DNA of 64,000 bases from Pontiellaceae bacterium B12227 (GTDB lineage Bacteria; Verrucomicrobiota; Kiritimatiellia; Kiritimatiellales; Pontiellaceae). Position numbers and translations under genes: made by a program. The notes under the pieces are model-generated. The model was not told the DNA's origin and ran no database searches. It saw nothing but the letters and a program-made list of their open reading frames with translations. Positions 37,159-46,600 of the stretch are shown here, piece by piece; positions within the stretch are counted from its first letter, which is position 1; each line of letters begins with the position of its first letter. The stretch covers positions 496,001-560,000 of the forward strand of contig JAROAZ010000001.1 in the NCBI GenBank assembly GCA_029432775.1, in the 5' to 3' direction.

Positions 37159-39234
37159 ATGGACGACACCCCCGAAAAAGGCATGGAAAAGGATTTTCAA
37201 CAACGTCAGGACACCCTCTACAACTTTTATAAGCCTGCTCAGCCTCTCCTTTCTGAAGAAGAAATCGAATCGTTGACCCCGATCTATAATTCGTTATTGA
37301 CGACCGACTCGCGCTATGGCGAACAGAACCTGCTGGCTGAAGGGGGCGAAAAGCGCATTTTCCGGACCTATGACCGCCGGCTAGATCGCTTTGTTGCCAT
37401 GGCCTTCGCCGTTCATGGCGAGAGCATCGAAAAGCAGGAGCAGTTTCTGCGAGAAGCCCGCCTTACTGCCAACCTGATCCATCCGAACATTGTACCGATC
37501 CATAACATGGGTATCGATACCGAGGGAAAGCCCTTTTTCTCTATGGAACTCGTTCCCGGCGACAGCCTGGGCGACATTCTGAAAAAAATAGAGCGCAACG
37601 AGACCGACTACCGGGAAAAATATACGCTCGATGTTCTGCTGGGGCTATACCTGAAGGTTTGCGACGCCATCGCTTATGCCCATTCCCGAAAAGTGCTCCA
37701 TCTTGATATCAAACCCGACAATATACGGGTTGGGCAGTTTGGCGAAGTGCTGGTGTGCGACTGGGGTTTGGCAAGAATCATCCATGAAAAGGACGAAGAG
37801 ACCCAACCCGGAGAGTTAGACGGCGACATACTTAACGATATGACTCTTTCCGGAACCATGAAAGGCACGCCGGGATTCATGGCCCCCGAACAAACCATGC
37901 AAGGCGGCGAAAAGGCCCCTCAAACCGATATTTATGCACTGGGAGCCCTGCTCTATAAAATTCTGACGAACGAAATCCCCGTTGAAGGATCCAGTGCCAA
38001 CGAAGTCGTTGAAAACACCGGGGTCGGAAAAATCATTCCGCCCCGTAAACGATGCCCGGACCGGCACGTACCAAAGGGCCTGGCCGCTGTGACCATGAAA
38101 GCATTAGCCCTCGCGCCGGCCGACCGCTACAGAAGTGTTCAAACGCTCCAGAAGGAAATCCGGCGCTATCTGACGGGTTTTCCCACGCATGCCGAACGGG
38201 CGGGCCCGATGGATCGTCTAAGCCTTTTCACGCTGCGGCATCGCGACCTTACCGTTTGGCTCCTGTTCTTCTTCATGGTATTGAGCACCGTTGTCAGCGT
38301 CAACCTGCTGGTTATTCGGGAAAAGAAAATGGAGGCGGAGGAAGCGCGGCAAACGGCAGAACGGAATTTTGCGTTATACCAGAAAAAGCACTCCGAAGCG
38401 GAGACCCTCGATGCCGAACTCGAAAAAGCATCCATTCTCACCTCGAAATTCCTTGGCGTACTCTATCCCGAAGAGCGGCTCCGTTTACTGGAAAAAATTG
38501 ATCTGACGCGAATGGGGCCGGATAGAGTCCGGGAAATCTTATTAAGCAAGAGCCACCTCAGGTTCATGCTGCAGGAATTCAATGCAGCCGCAACCTCCTA
38601 TGGAAACATGGGAGACGACCCCGAAATCCAGGCCTTGCTTGAAATGGCGAAATACTACGGTTCAATCAAACCCAGGGATCGGAACCGTCTAACAGACGGG
38701 CAGCTGGCCGACTTGCTTGCGAATAAGGAGACCGTGAAACAGTTTATGGCCTATCCGATCTACCACTATCATACGGAAAGAAAGCAGCAAGCCGCTCCGG
38801 AAAGCTACCTGCCTCTGGCCAGCATCATGCTGGCCAGGGTAAACGGAATCCATGACGAAATTATCGACCCGCTAAAGCTGACCAAAACGGAAAACGGCTA
38901 CCATCTGGATTTCTCCGAAACCCCGTATACGACCTATTCCGTCCCGATTGCCGGCTCCTACCGCAAAAACATTCTGCAACCGCTGCACTTGCATTCCCTG
39001 GACATCAGCCATTCCCGAATGGCGTTGGTGAAAGAACTGGCCAATCTAGAGATCAACGAACTGCGCATGATCGGCGTTATGCTCGAACCCAGGAATGGCC
39101 TGCCCGGCATGCTTAGGCGAATGGGGGTGCAACGGGTTGTTATCGAACAAGGGCAATACCCGCAAACAACCATCGCCGCGATCCGGAAAAGTGGAATAGA
39201 GGTCGTGGAAGACGTTTCAAAGATCGAACATTGA
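37159..39234 (+). CDS. Membrane-bound Ser/Thr protein kinase with atypical lysine placement (copy 2)
   Basis: 691 aa from the ATG at 37159, preceded by GGAGA at 5 nt; an in-frame GTG lies at 37138. Same architecture as the kinase at 2475: EGGEKRI with K65, VAMA (79-82) replacing VAxK, FLREARLTANLIHPN, HLDIKPDN, DWG and GFMAPEQ, with a conserved activation loop LNDMTLSGTMKGTP. A membrane helix (about 372-395, LLFFFMVLSTVVSV) precedes a helical stretch and an extracytoplasmic part ending in the same leucine-rich-like strands (LHSLDISHSRMAL). It converges on the sigma gene at 39302. Retention of the substituted lysine pattern in two diverged copies argues for an active enzyme rather than a decayed one. 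Confidence 0.9.
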   Translation: MDDTPEKGMEKDFQQRQDTLYNFYKPAQPLLSEEEIESLTPIYNSLLTTDSRYGEQNLLAEGGEKRIFRTYDRRLDRFVAMAFAVHGESIEKQEQFLREARLTANLIHPNIVPIHNMGIDTEGKPFFSMELVPGDSLGDILKKIERNETDYREKYTLDVLLGLYLKVCDAIAYAHSRKVLHLDIKPDNIRVGQFGEVLVCDWGLARIIHEKDEETQPGELDGDILNDMTLSGTMKGTPGFMAPEQTMQGGEKAPQTDIYALGALLYKILTNEIPVEGSSANEVVENTGVGKIIPPRKRCPDRHVPKGLAAVTMKALALAPADRYRSVQTLQKEIRRYLTGFPTHAERAGPMDRLSLFTLRHRDLTVWLLFFFMVLSTVVSVNLLVIREKKMEAEEARQTAERNFALYQKKHSEAETLDAELEKASILTSKFLGVLYPEERLRLLEKIDLTRMGPDRVREILLSKSHLRFMLQEFNAAATSYGNMGDDPEIQALLEMAKYYGSIKPRDRNRLTDGQLADLLANKETVKQFMAYPIYHYHTERKQQAAPESYLPLASIMLARVNGIHDEIIDPLKLTKTENGYHLDFSETPYTTYSVPIAGSYRKNILQPLHLHSLDISHSRMALVKELANLEINELRMIGVMLEPRNGLPGMLRRMGVQRVVIEQGQYPQTTIAAIRKSGIEVVEDVSKIEH

Positions 39235-39301
39235 ACTTCCACTATCGAAAAAAAACGGTCGGCTACTTCAACGTTGTCGGTTCGGAGTTCAACGTTTGTA
39301 T

Positions 39302-39904
39302 TTATTCGTATTCCTTGCGCAACTCCTCAATCTCGCTGATCAACCGGGCCTTGACCCGGTTCCTCAGCCGATACACGGAGTTTTCCTTCAGATTCATCTT
39401 CTTTGCGATTTCTGCAATTTCCACTCCATCCAGATTCAACTGGAAAACCTTGATCGCTTTCCCAGAAAAAAGCGGTTTGATATTCTCCATCGCCATGTTG
39501 GCCAGATGAACGCCCCACTCCCGCTCGGCAATCTGCTCAATATCCGGTAAACGAATGTCCTTCAGGTACGCCATCTCATCTTCCTTGACGGCCATTTCGA
39601 AGCGCTCTGCTTCCATCGAGCGCTTCCGGATAAAATCAATTACGCAGTTTCGGGTCATCGTACTCAGCCAACTCCTGAAGCGTCGTATTTCACCCATGTC
39701 CTGCTTTGAACAGCTGTCCATCAGCTTAATCAGAACGGTTTGAACCAGATCATCGGCATCGGCCTCGGATATATTCATATTCCGAATGATCGCATAGATA
39801 TAGCGACGGTAGATCTGGACAAATTCCTCCCAGGCCTCGTCATCGTCACGATCCCTTATCCGACTGATCAGCGTTCGCCGTGTATTGTATTCGTCCACTT
39901 TCAC
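39302..39904 (-). CDS. ECF-like RNA polymerase sigma factor (copy 2)
   Basis: 200 aa from a GTG at 39904; a second GTG at 39898 is better spaced from GAGG and aligns with the start of the other sigma factor, so the true protein may be two residues shorter. Region 2 (IYRRYIYAIIRNMNISEADADDLVQTV) and region 4 (VEIAEIAKKMNLKENSVYRLRN) are present; no zinc-binding anti-sigma domain or fused sensor is seen. It is convergent with kinase 37159-39234. As the sigma factor nearest the promoter at 36917, it is the best candidate reader of TGTCC-N18-CGTCTCC. Confidence 0.92.
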   Translation of the reverse strand: MKVDEYNTRRTLISRIRDRDDDEAWEEFVQIYRRYIYAIIRNMNISEADADDLVQTVLIKLMDSCSKQDMGEIRRFRSWLSTMTRNCVIDFIRKRSMEAERFEMAVKEDEMAYLKDIRLPDIEQIAEREWGVHLANMAMENIKPLFSGKAIKVFQLNLDGVEIAEIAKKMNLKENSVYRLRNRVKARLISEIEELRKEYE

Positions 39905-39925
39905 ATCCTCTTCTTAGACAAAAGC

Positions 39926-39954
39926 AATATAATCCCCTCAGCTTGAAAAACCAA
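39926..39954 (-). promoter_or_regulatory. Candidate sigma-70-type promoter of the second sigma gene
   Basis: Minus strand: TTGGTT (39954-39949), 17-nt spacer, TATATT (39931-39926), about 22 nt before the start codon. It looks like a housekeeping promoter, not the ECF type. Confidence 0.45.
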
Positions 39955-40004
39955 GAAAAAGACCCGAAACGAATGAGGGATTTTCTAGAGAGAAGAGACG
40001 GCAA

Positions 40005-42212
40005 CTACATTGCCCTGATCCGAAAAGTTTCTCCCCGGGAAAGCCGAACCCGATAGGTCGTGAATGCCCCGTCTCGGGAAACAGCCTCCAGTTCATTATT
40101 CGTTATCGGCTTGAAAAGGTCGGTTTTAATCAACACATCTCCAGTCTTGCCCGCAATCAATTCTAACCACTCCGTTTTGCCATCGACGCGTTTAGCGGAA
40201 ACCATGTGTGCGCCCTCGCAGAGCAGGTCGCGATATTCCACGTTCTTCCATTTCGACGGCACCGCCGGAAAGATGCGAACCACTCCGCCCCAGGACTGGA
40301 GCAGTAGATGGTTGACCGATTCCACCACGGAGAGCGGTGTTTCGATAACCGGCCCGCCGCCTTCGCGATACATGGTGTTGGGTTTCAGGCGACCCGGCAG
40401 CTGATCGAGCAACTCCAGTGCACGATCGCCCTGCCCCAACAAGGCATACATGGCACACCCTCCGGTGAAGGTATACCCGGCAGATCCTTTGCCGCCAAAG
40501 CTATGCCAGTTATCCACGCTTTTCTGAATCAGCGCCCGGGCTTCCGGCCCCTGATCTACATTGACGCTGTGATAGGGATAGATGGAAAGCAGGTGCGAGT
40601 AGTGCCGGTGCCCATGATCAAACTCCGTATTCCCGCTGACCATGAATCCGGTTTTTTTCGCAACGGGAAGAGGCGTTAGATCGGCCAGCGTCTTTTTCCA
40701 ATCCTTGGAAGCCGGATCGTCAAAGCCCAGCTCTTCGTTCATTTCGATGGCGGTCCGCAGTGCCCAATCGAGCGACATCAACGCATAGTTGCTGTCCTCT
40801 CGCATGGCTTCATTGTCCCCCGTCACATTCTCATATTCCGGCGAGCGTGACTTCTGCATATGCAGCTTGCCGTCCTCCTTCATTTCAAGAAAGTGCGTCA
40901 GGAAAATAATATTGTCTTTCAACATCGGGAAGAGATCGCGGCCGATCTCATCATCGCCACTATACTGCCAATATTTCCAATAGTTGTTGAGCACCCAGGC
41001 CAGGTTGCCGAACTCGCGGCTCCAACCCTGGTCCTTGCGTCCCCGGTAGTCGGAGCTGCGCCCGACGGTAATGCCCGGCCAGTCATTGTGAGCGGCGTTG
41101 GCGTGTAGCGTGCCGTCTTTGTACATGCGATTGATGCCGTTGATCATCGATCGGCCGGCGTCGAGGCGGTTGGCTGAACACATCGGAAAATAGGAGAGCT
41201 GCACGTTGAGGTTCCACCACGTACCCGCCCAGCCGCAGTGCCACGGCCACAGCCCCTGGTTATCAATCAGGTAAGGTGAGTTTTCCGCGCTGGCGCTGCC
41301 GAACTTGTAGAGTTGGATCTGGTAGATTTTTTCCCACCGCGGATCCTCATCAATCTTCAGAACCGATTTTTCATTATAGTGTTTCCACCAGTCCACGTGA
41401 GATGCCGTCAACTTTTCAATGCCGTCCGCAGCCGCAGTCTGAATGCGCACCAACGACTGATCGGCCGCGCGGCGGATCGCCGCATCCTGGTCTTCGCCCG
41501 GATCGGCGGACAACGCCACGAGGATCCAGTTCCAATCATTGGAAGTTTCCAATCCCTGGAACGCCACGCCGAACCCGCCGCGGTTGTTCATCGGCTGTTC
41601 CAATACTTGGACGCCATCCTCGTTACGCATCGGCTTGGCCTCCGGCGCAAAAGGAATCTTATTCCACCCGTTCTTCTCATATTTCTTATGCTTTTTGAAA
41701 TAATGCCGGGTATCCACCGGACGCTCCGCACGGAAAACCGGCTTTGCTCCGGCCTCACCGCCCTGCCCGCGCACACCGACCAGCATCACATTGTGCCCGC
41801 GCTCAGCAAACGCCTTCCATTCCACCGATCCCTTGTCGGTGGTGAGCGTTCCGGAAATCACACCCGTATAAAGATCCTGCTCCATCGTGCGATCGGTCAC
41901 CGTGCCCTTCGGGCTGATGATTACGTTGCCGGCGAAGACGCGCGGCCAATATCCTTTTTCCGGATAGTCCACAATATCATAGCGGCTCAGAAGGAACCGC
42001 AAATCATTGGAGTTCACGTTGTCGAGCAGAATGCTCGCGCCCTGCTGCCCGTCGCCGATGAAACCGACGTTTTCCCAATCATCGGAAAAATCCTTATTTT
42101 CCCAAATCAGGTTGCGGGGCTTGAGCGTCTGCTCCAAGTCGATCTCGGCAGCAGCAGGCAGCACAGCGAGTGCCACCACTCCAATCATGGTCTTTATAAT
42201 CTGTTTTATCAC
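40005..42212 (-). CDS. Glycoside hydrolase family 95-like enzyme (alpha-L-fucosidase / alpha-L-galactosidase type)
   Basis: 735 aa from a GTG preceded by GGAGG at 9 nt, with a signal peptide ending near AAA. The N-terminal beta-sandwich is followed by an alpha-toroid catalytic domain. Family GH95 hallmarks are visible: WHCGWAGTWWNLNVQLSYF, HANAAHNDWPG, HRHYSHLLSIYPYH, and the C-terminal pattern LLLQSWGGVVRIFPAVPSKW. GH95 members remove terminal alpha-L-fucose or alpha-L-galactose by inversion. It lies 20 nt downstream of the sulfatase at 42233-43579 and shares its promoter, suggesting sequential desulfation and removal of an L-sugar. Three exact TTCCA-N5-TGGAA palindromes fall inside it. Confidence 0.88.
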   Translation of the reverse strand: MIKQIIKTMIGVVALAVLPAAAEIDLEQTLKPRNLIWENKDFSDDWENVGFIGDGQQGASILLDNVNSNDLRFLLSRYDIVDYPEKGYWPRVFAGNVIISPKGTVTDRTMEQDLYTGVISGTLTTDKGSVEWKAFAERGHNVMLVGVRGQGGEAGAKPVFRAERPVDTRHYFKKHKKYEKNGWNKIPFAPEAKPMRNEDGVQVLEQPMNNRGGFGVAFQGLETSNDWNWILVALSADPGEDQDAAIRRAADQSLVRIQTAAADGIEKLTASHVDWWKHYNEKSVLKIDEDPRWEKIYQIQLYKFGSASAENSPYLIDNQGLWPWHCGWAGTWWNLNVQLSYFPMCSANRLDAGRSMINGINRMYKDGTLHANAAHNDWPGITVGRSSDYRGRKDQGWSREFGNLAWVLNNYWKYWQYSGDDEIGRDLFPMLKDNIIFLTHFLEMKEDGKLHMQKSRSPEYENVTGDNEAMREDSNYALMSLDWALRTAIEMNEELGFDDPASKDWKKTLADLTPLPVAKKTGFMVSGNTEFDHGHRHYSHLLSIYPYHSVNVDQGPEARALIQKSVDNWHSFGGKGSAGYTFTGGCAMYALLGQGDRALELLDQLPGRLKPNTMYREGGGPVIETPLSVVESVNHLLLQSWGGVVRIFPAVPSKWKNVEYRDLLCEGAHMVSAKRVDGKTEWLELIAGKTGDVLIKTDLFKPITNNELEAVSRDGAFTTYRVRLSRGETFRIRAM
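41530..41561. repeat. Tandem pair of the TTCCA-N5-TGGAA palindrome
   Basis: Two exact copies, 41530-41544 (TTCCAATCATTGGAA) and 41547-41561 (TTCCAATCCCTGGAA), are separated by 2 bp within the GH95 gene, where they encode part of FQGLETSNDWNW. They occupy different codon registers, so the protein sequence does not explain the repeat. Confidence 0.8.
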
Positions 42213-42232
42213 TATTCGTATCCTCCGGTTAA

Positions 42233-43579
42233 TTACTTTTTCGGCGGCTTGGCGGAAACATCCGGATCAATCTCCGGCCCGGTAGGATTTGCTGTCACTT
42301 CAGCCCTCCAGCTTACATATTCTTTTTCCAACCGTTGGAACTGTTCCGGAAACTTTTCGGCCACATTGATCGTTTCGCGCAGGTCATCATCCAGATTGTA
42401 CAACTGCCCCTTGTTATTCTTCATTACATATTTCCACGGGCCGCGCCGCGCCGCACCCGCTTTCCCCCGATCCAAAAAGATCGTTCGCTCCGGTAGTTTT
42501 TCTCCTTTCAGAAGTAAGCCTGAAAGATCCACGCCGTCGAGTTTAACATCGTTTGGCAAAGGCGTGCCCGAAAGCGCGGCATAGGTGGGATAAAAATCGA
42601 TCAGGATGCCCGTTTCATCCGAAACCGCCGGACGGATACGTCCCGGCCACCAGGCAATGCCCGGCACGCGGTGGCCGCCCTCACTCTCGGAACCTTTAGA
42701 GCCTTTGAGCAGGGACGACTTCGACCATTTTTTTGCAGGCCCATTGTCGGAAGTGAAAAAGATAAAGGTGTTTTCAGCCAATCCGAGCTCCTCGACTTTT
42801 GCGCGAATACGGCCGATCTCGGCATCCATCGATTCAATCATTTCGCGGTAGGCGCGTTCTTCGTTTATCGACTTCTGGCTCACCTTGCCGGGACCACGCA
42901 CCGGCGGATCGTTTGGTCCCTGGATAGGTGTATGCGGCGCCCCAAATGCGACATAGGCGAAAAACGGCTGCTCCTTGTGCCGTGCGATAAAATCAACGGT
43001 ATGCGAACCGATCAACGTGGTTTGATAGCCCTTCTCCGGAACCAGCTGATCCTGCTTCCACCAATCCTCCTGCCCCACAAGGTCGAGGTGCGACTGGTAG
43101 TCGACATTGCCGCTGACAAACCCGATGTATTCGTCGAAGCCCTGGTTGACCGGATTGAACTTCGCTGAATAGCCGACATGCCATTTTCCGAACATTCCGG
43201 TACTGTAGCCGCCAGACTTCAGCATTTCAGCGATGGTAACCTCAGAGAGCGATAATCCCTGATTGCGACAATCGGCGGCTTTAACCACACCGGTGATGCC
43301 GGTGCGCTGCTGGTAGCGACCACTCAGCAGCGCAGCGCGTGTCGGGCTGCACACCACGCCGTTGGAATGCAGATCGGTGAAGCGAATGCCCTCGGCCGCC
43401 ATCCGGTCAAGATGCGGCGTCTTAATCCCGTATTCATTACCGTAACATGAGAGTCCGGCATACCCCAGATCGTCCGCCATGATAAAAATAAAATTGGGTC
43501 TTTCAGCATGCGAGAGGCCTGCCGCGGCGATCAGTACCAATACGGCCCCGATCGTTTTTTTTCGTACCCATGTTTTCAT
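42233..43579 (-). CDS. Secreted sulfatase (S1 family, Cys-type)
   Basis: 448 aa with a signal peptide to about 25. Core motifs: MADDLGY (DD 36-37), CSPTR with C77 as the formylglycine precursor, GKWHVGY, TSDNGPAKKW, KGSKGSESEGGHRVP. Arylsulfatase A-like in organisation, with a short C-terminal subdomain. AGGAGA precedes the ATG. It is the first gene of a two-gene operon with the GH95 enzyme and has the variant ECF-type promoter at 43601 only about 22 nt upstream of the start, which would give a very short leader. A palindrome copy is at 42326. Confidence 0.95.
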   Translation of the reverse strand: MKTWVRKKTIGAVLVLIAAAGLSHAERPNFIFIMADDLGYAGLSCYGNEYGIKTPHLDRMAAEGIRFTDLHSNGVVCSPTRAALLSGRYQQRTGITGVVKAADCRNQGLSLSEVTIAEMLKSGGYSTGMFGKWHVGYSAKFNPVNQGFDEYIGFVSGNVDYQSHLDLVGQEDWWKQDQLVPEKGYQTTLIGSHTVDFIARHKEQPFFAYVAFGAPHTPIQGPNDPPVRGPGKVSQKSINEERAYREMIESMDAEIGRIRAKVEELGLAENTFIFFTSDNGPAKKWSKSSLLKGSKGSESEGGHRVPGIAWWPGRIRPAVSDETGILIDFYPTYAALSGTPLPNDVKLDGVDLSGLLLKGEKLPERTIFLDRGKAGAARRGPWKYVMKNNKGQLYNLDDDLRETINVAEKFPEQFQRLEKEYVSWRAEVTANPTGPEIDPDVSAKPPKK

Positions 43580-43600
43580 ACCTTATTTCTCCTATAAAAC

Positions 43601-43629
43601 GAATCGACGGTTCAAAGCCCATGTGGACA
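43601..43629 (-). promoter_or_regulatory. Variant ECF-type promoter TGTCC-N18-CGATTC of the sulfatase-GH95 operon
   Basis: Minus strand: TGTCC at 43629-43625, 18-nt spacer, CGATTC at 43606-43601. Same -35 box and spacing as the four CGTCTCC promoters with a different -10, like the site at 63755. It may belong to the second sigma factor. Confidence 0.5.
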
Positions 43630-43663
43630 CCTAGGGAACACCCCCAAACAAGGTTAGACACAT

Positions 43664-46600
43664 TTATTTTATAACCGGTCGAACAAAGAGCTGGGGCGGA
43701 TCCTGCGAAACCCGATTCGTAACGTAGCCCAACTCCCCATCCCCGCTGCTTGTAGATACCACCTGATAACCTGCATTGCTCCAGATCCCATCAACGAGAT
43801 CATCCGTTGTTTCCAGATAATAAATGAGAGATGTATCGTTGGTGCGCTTCGCATACACATAGACCAGATTCGTGCCGGACCATCCAAAGGTTGGAAGGAG
43901 TCCCTTCACCTGAGGATTTGTTGGGTTTCCACCCCACCCATATTCATACAGGTTGTTCACACCATCCCCGTCAAAGTCATGGGTCAGAGCACCGATATCC
44001 TGCCCCCAGGAACCGGCCCAAAGAGCCCTCAACGTAATCGGATTTACCTCCTCAACAACTTCAGGATAAATTTCTATCAAAGGGCGATCATTTGAGGATG
44101 CGGCCTCTTTAGAGTGATAGGCGGAACAGCCACTCCCGTCTGTATCCATAATAAGCAGGCTCAGCAGGCCGTCGCCTGTGCGCTCCGTTTCCAGCTGCGA
44201 GGTAATATCAAATTCGACCCACTCTCCAGCATTGGAAAACAACTTCGAATCCAGCGGCGCGCCCGGTTCCGGCTTGTTGTTCCAGACCAGCTCCGTTTCG
44301 GTCCACGTATCGTCTTCGACCCAATGGATCTGATGCCGGGTAGACAATTTATTGATGCTCTGAACCTTCAACCGAAGCAGAGCCCGGGAAACATTGCCGC
44401 TAATGCCGGACACATCAAACTTCAGGTAGGCGTGATGGTTGTAGCCTGCAACTCCGGTTTTAGCTGCCAAAATCTGGGCATTGCCAAAGTTTCCGGAGAC
44501 CGGATCCCCGTCATGCACAGCCGCATCCGCTGCCGGCGAAAGCTGAGCAGACGGAAGAGCAACCGGATCGATGTGATGCGCATCAAGCCCGTGAAAAATA
44601 TAAAAATCATCAAACCAGGCATCTCCGCTGGAACCGGAATCCCCGGGACTCTTCAGCATCAATGAGACCAGATCATTGGTTGCCATCCCGTTACGGAACT
44701 CCTTATTCACCGCAATTAGAAACTGGTTGCTTCCATCCGGCCTGATGTAGGCGCTGAAGGTGTCGTCCGCATTATCCACAACACACCACACATCGTACCA
44801 CTTGGCTTCGTCAAGAATCGTATCGCCTATAAACGTCATATTAGAAGAGCCATCACTCGCAAGGTCCATGACAACCTTCGGATCCTCGGAAGCCACGATC
44901 CGGCGATTGCCGATGATGAGGATGTCGTTGAGATAAGCCCCCTTGGAATTATCCGCGGCCCCTTCGCTATACAGGTTAAACGCGGTGATTACTCCATCGA
45001 ACCCGGTCGCATAGCTGAGGCCGGTAAAAGCCGACCCGTTCCAGTCGAGGTCCCAGCCGGTTTGTCCAAACAGGATATGAACATTCTGAACCTTATCCGA
45101 TGTTGAGTCCCAGTTTCCCGAAGTCATCTGCGCATCCGTAAGAGTGGATACAGTGCCCACGGTCGTGCCGTTCACCACCAGCGACCCGTCGTTCTGCCAA
45201 ATAATCCGTATGGCTTCCGCGGAGCTGCCGTCGTGAAAAACATACATGAGGTTTTTTCCAACATTCTTGCGGGACGTTCCCGTTTCGAAGGTCATGCTGC
45301 AACTGCGATCGGGCGCCGACACAACATCCACAGGGGTATCGAAGGTCAGTGTTGCGAAAAGGAGTTCCCCGGCATTGCCTCCACTCGAATCATCCGCCAG
45401 AAAGGCCTGATCATTCGCACCGCCATTATCTGCCTGAATGCTGTAAACCGCCCCCCGGTCCAGATTCAGCGTCCAGCTTCCGCCAATCGTTGCGGCGGAA
45501 AGATCCGCCTCTGTGGCGACCGATAGGGATTCGAAATCAACTGCTATTTCGGCTGCGCCAGATGCCGATTCCGTGTCTGAATCCGAAGCGTCCTCCATCA
45601 GTGCCGTCCGAACCAGAAGGTTCGACCCGCCCAGCTCTACCGGCATACCGCGCATGCGGAAGAACAGTGTGCTGGTGGTATCGTTGGTGATGCGCAATGC
45701 ACTGGCATTCAAGGATACATCAGCATCTGTTCCCTGATTGAAAAACAGTACCTGATTGGAAGGGTCATTCGGTTCCTGACTCACAACAAATTCAGTGGCG
45801 GAAGAGGAATCACCCTCCCAATCCCCCTGCCCGCTGATCGCAGCCCCCAAAGAACGCGACTCAAAATCCTCAAGTAAATTATAGGCGGCTTTCGGCGGGA
45901 GAGAAGGCAACGGTTCCGGCAGCGGACCGGGCTCGGGAAGCAGATCCACAAAGTCGGCCCCGATGGCATGAAACCCGTCAATGGTCTGGGCGCGGAGCTC
46001 CAGTAGCTTCGCACTGAATTCTGCATTGAAAGCCAGATTCGTTAATTCCTCCGGATCAGTCTGCAAATCATAGAGTTCTTCCATATGGTTCTCAGCCATG
46101 TAGCGCGTGTATTTGTACCGGCCGTCATGCGTCATAATCCAGTAAGGGGTTCCCTCGGGAGAATTCTGATTCCAATCGAGACCGTCCCAGTCCTCATCAG
46201 CCAGACGTTGCTCGATCACCTCCGAGCCATAGGCATTTTCCGTGAAGATCTGAACCATCGGCGCATCCGACCAGGACTCATCGTGCTCCGGCTGCACCAG
46301 CAGTTGCGAGAAATCCCGTCCATCCATCGGAATAACCGGATCAACCTCTGCCAAGGTATGAATTGTGCGGACAATATCCGGGCCATTGACCGGATGATTA
46401 CACCATGAATTGGTGGCAAAGCGATCCGGTGCATAGAAAATTAACGGACTGCGCAAGGCGGCCTCGTACGGGAACCGCTTATCCACCAGACCATGATTCC
46501 CCCAGGCATACCCCTGATCGGCACTGAAAATGATAATGGTATTCTCCAACTGCCCGCTGGCCTCCAATGCAGCAAAAATCCGCCCCACGCCTTCGTCGAT

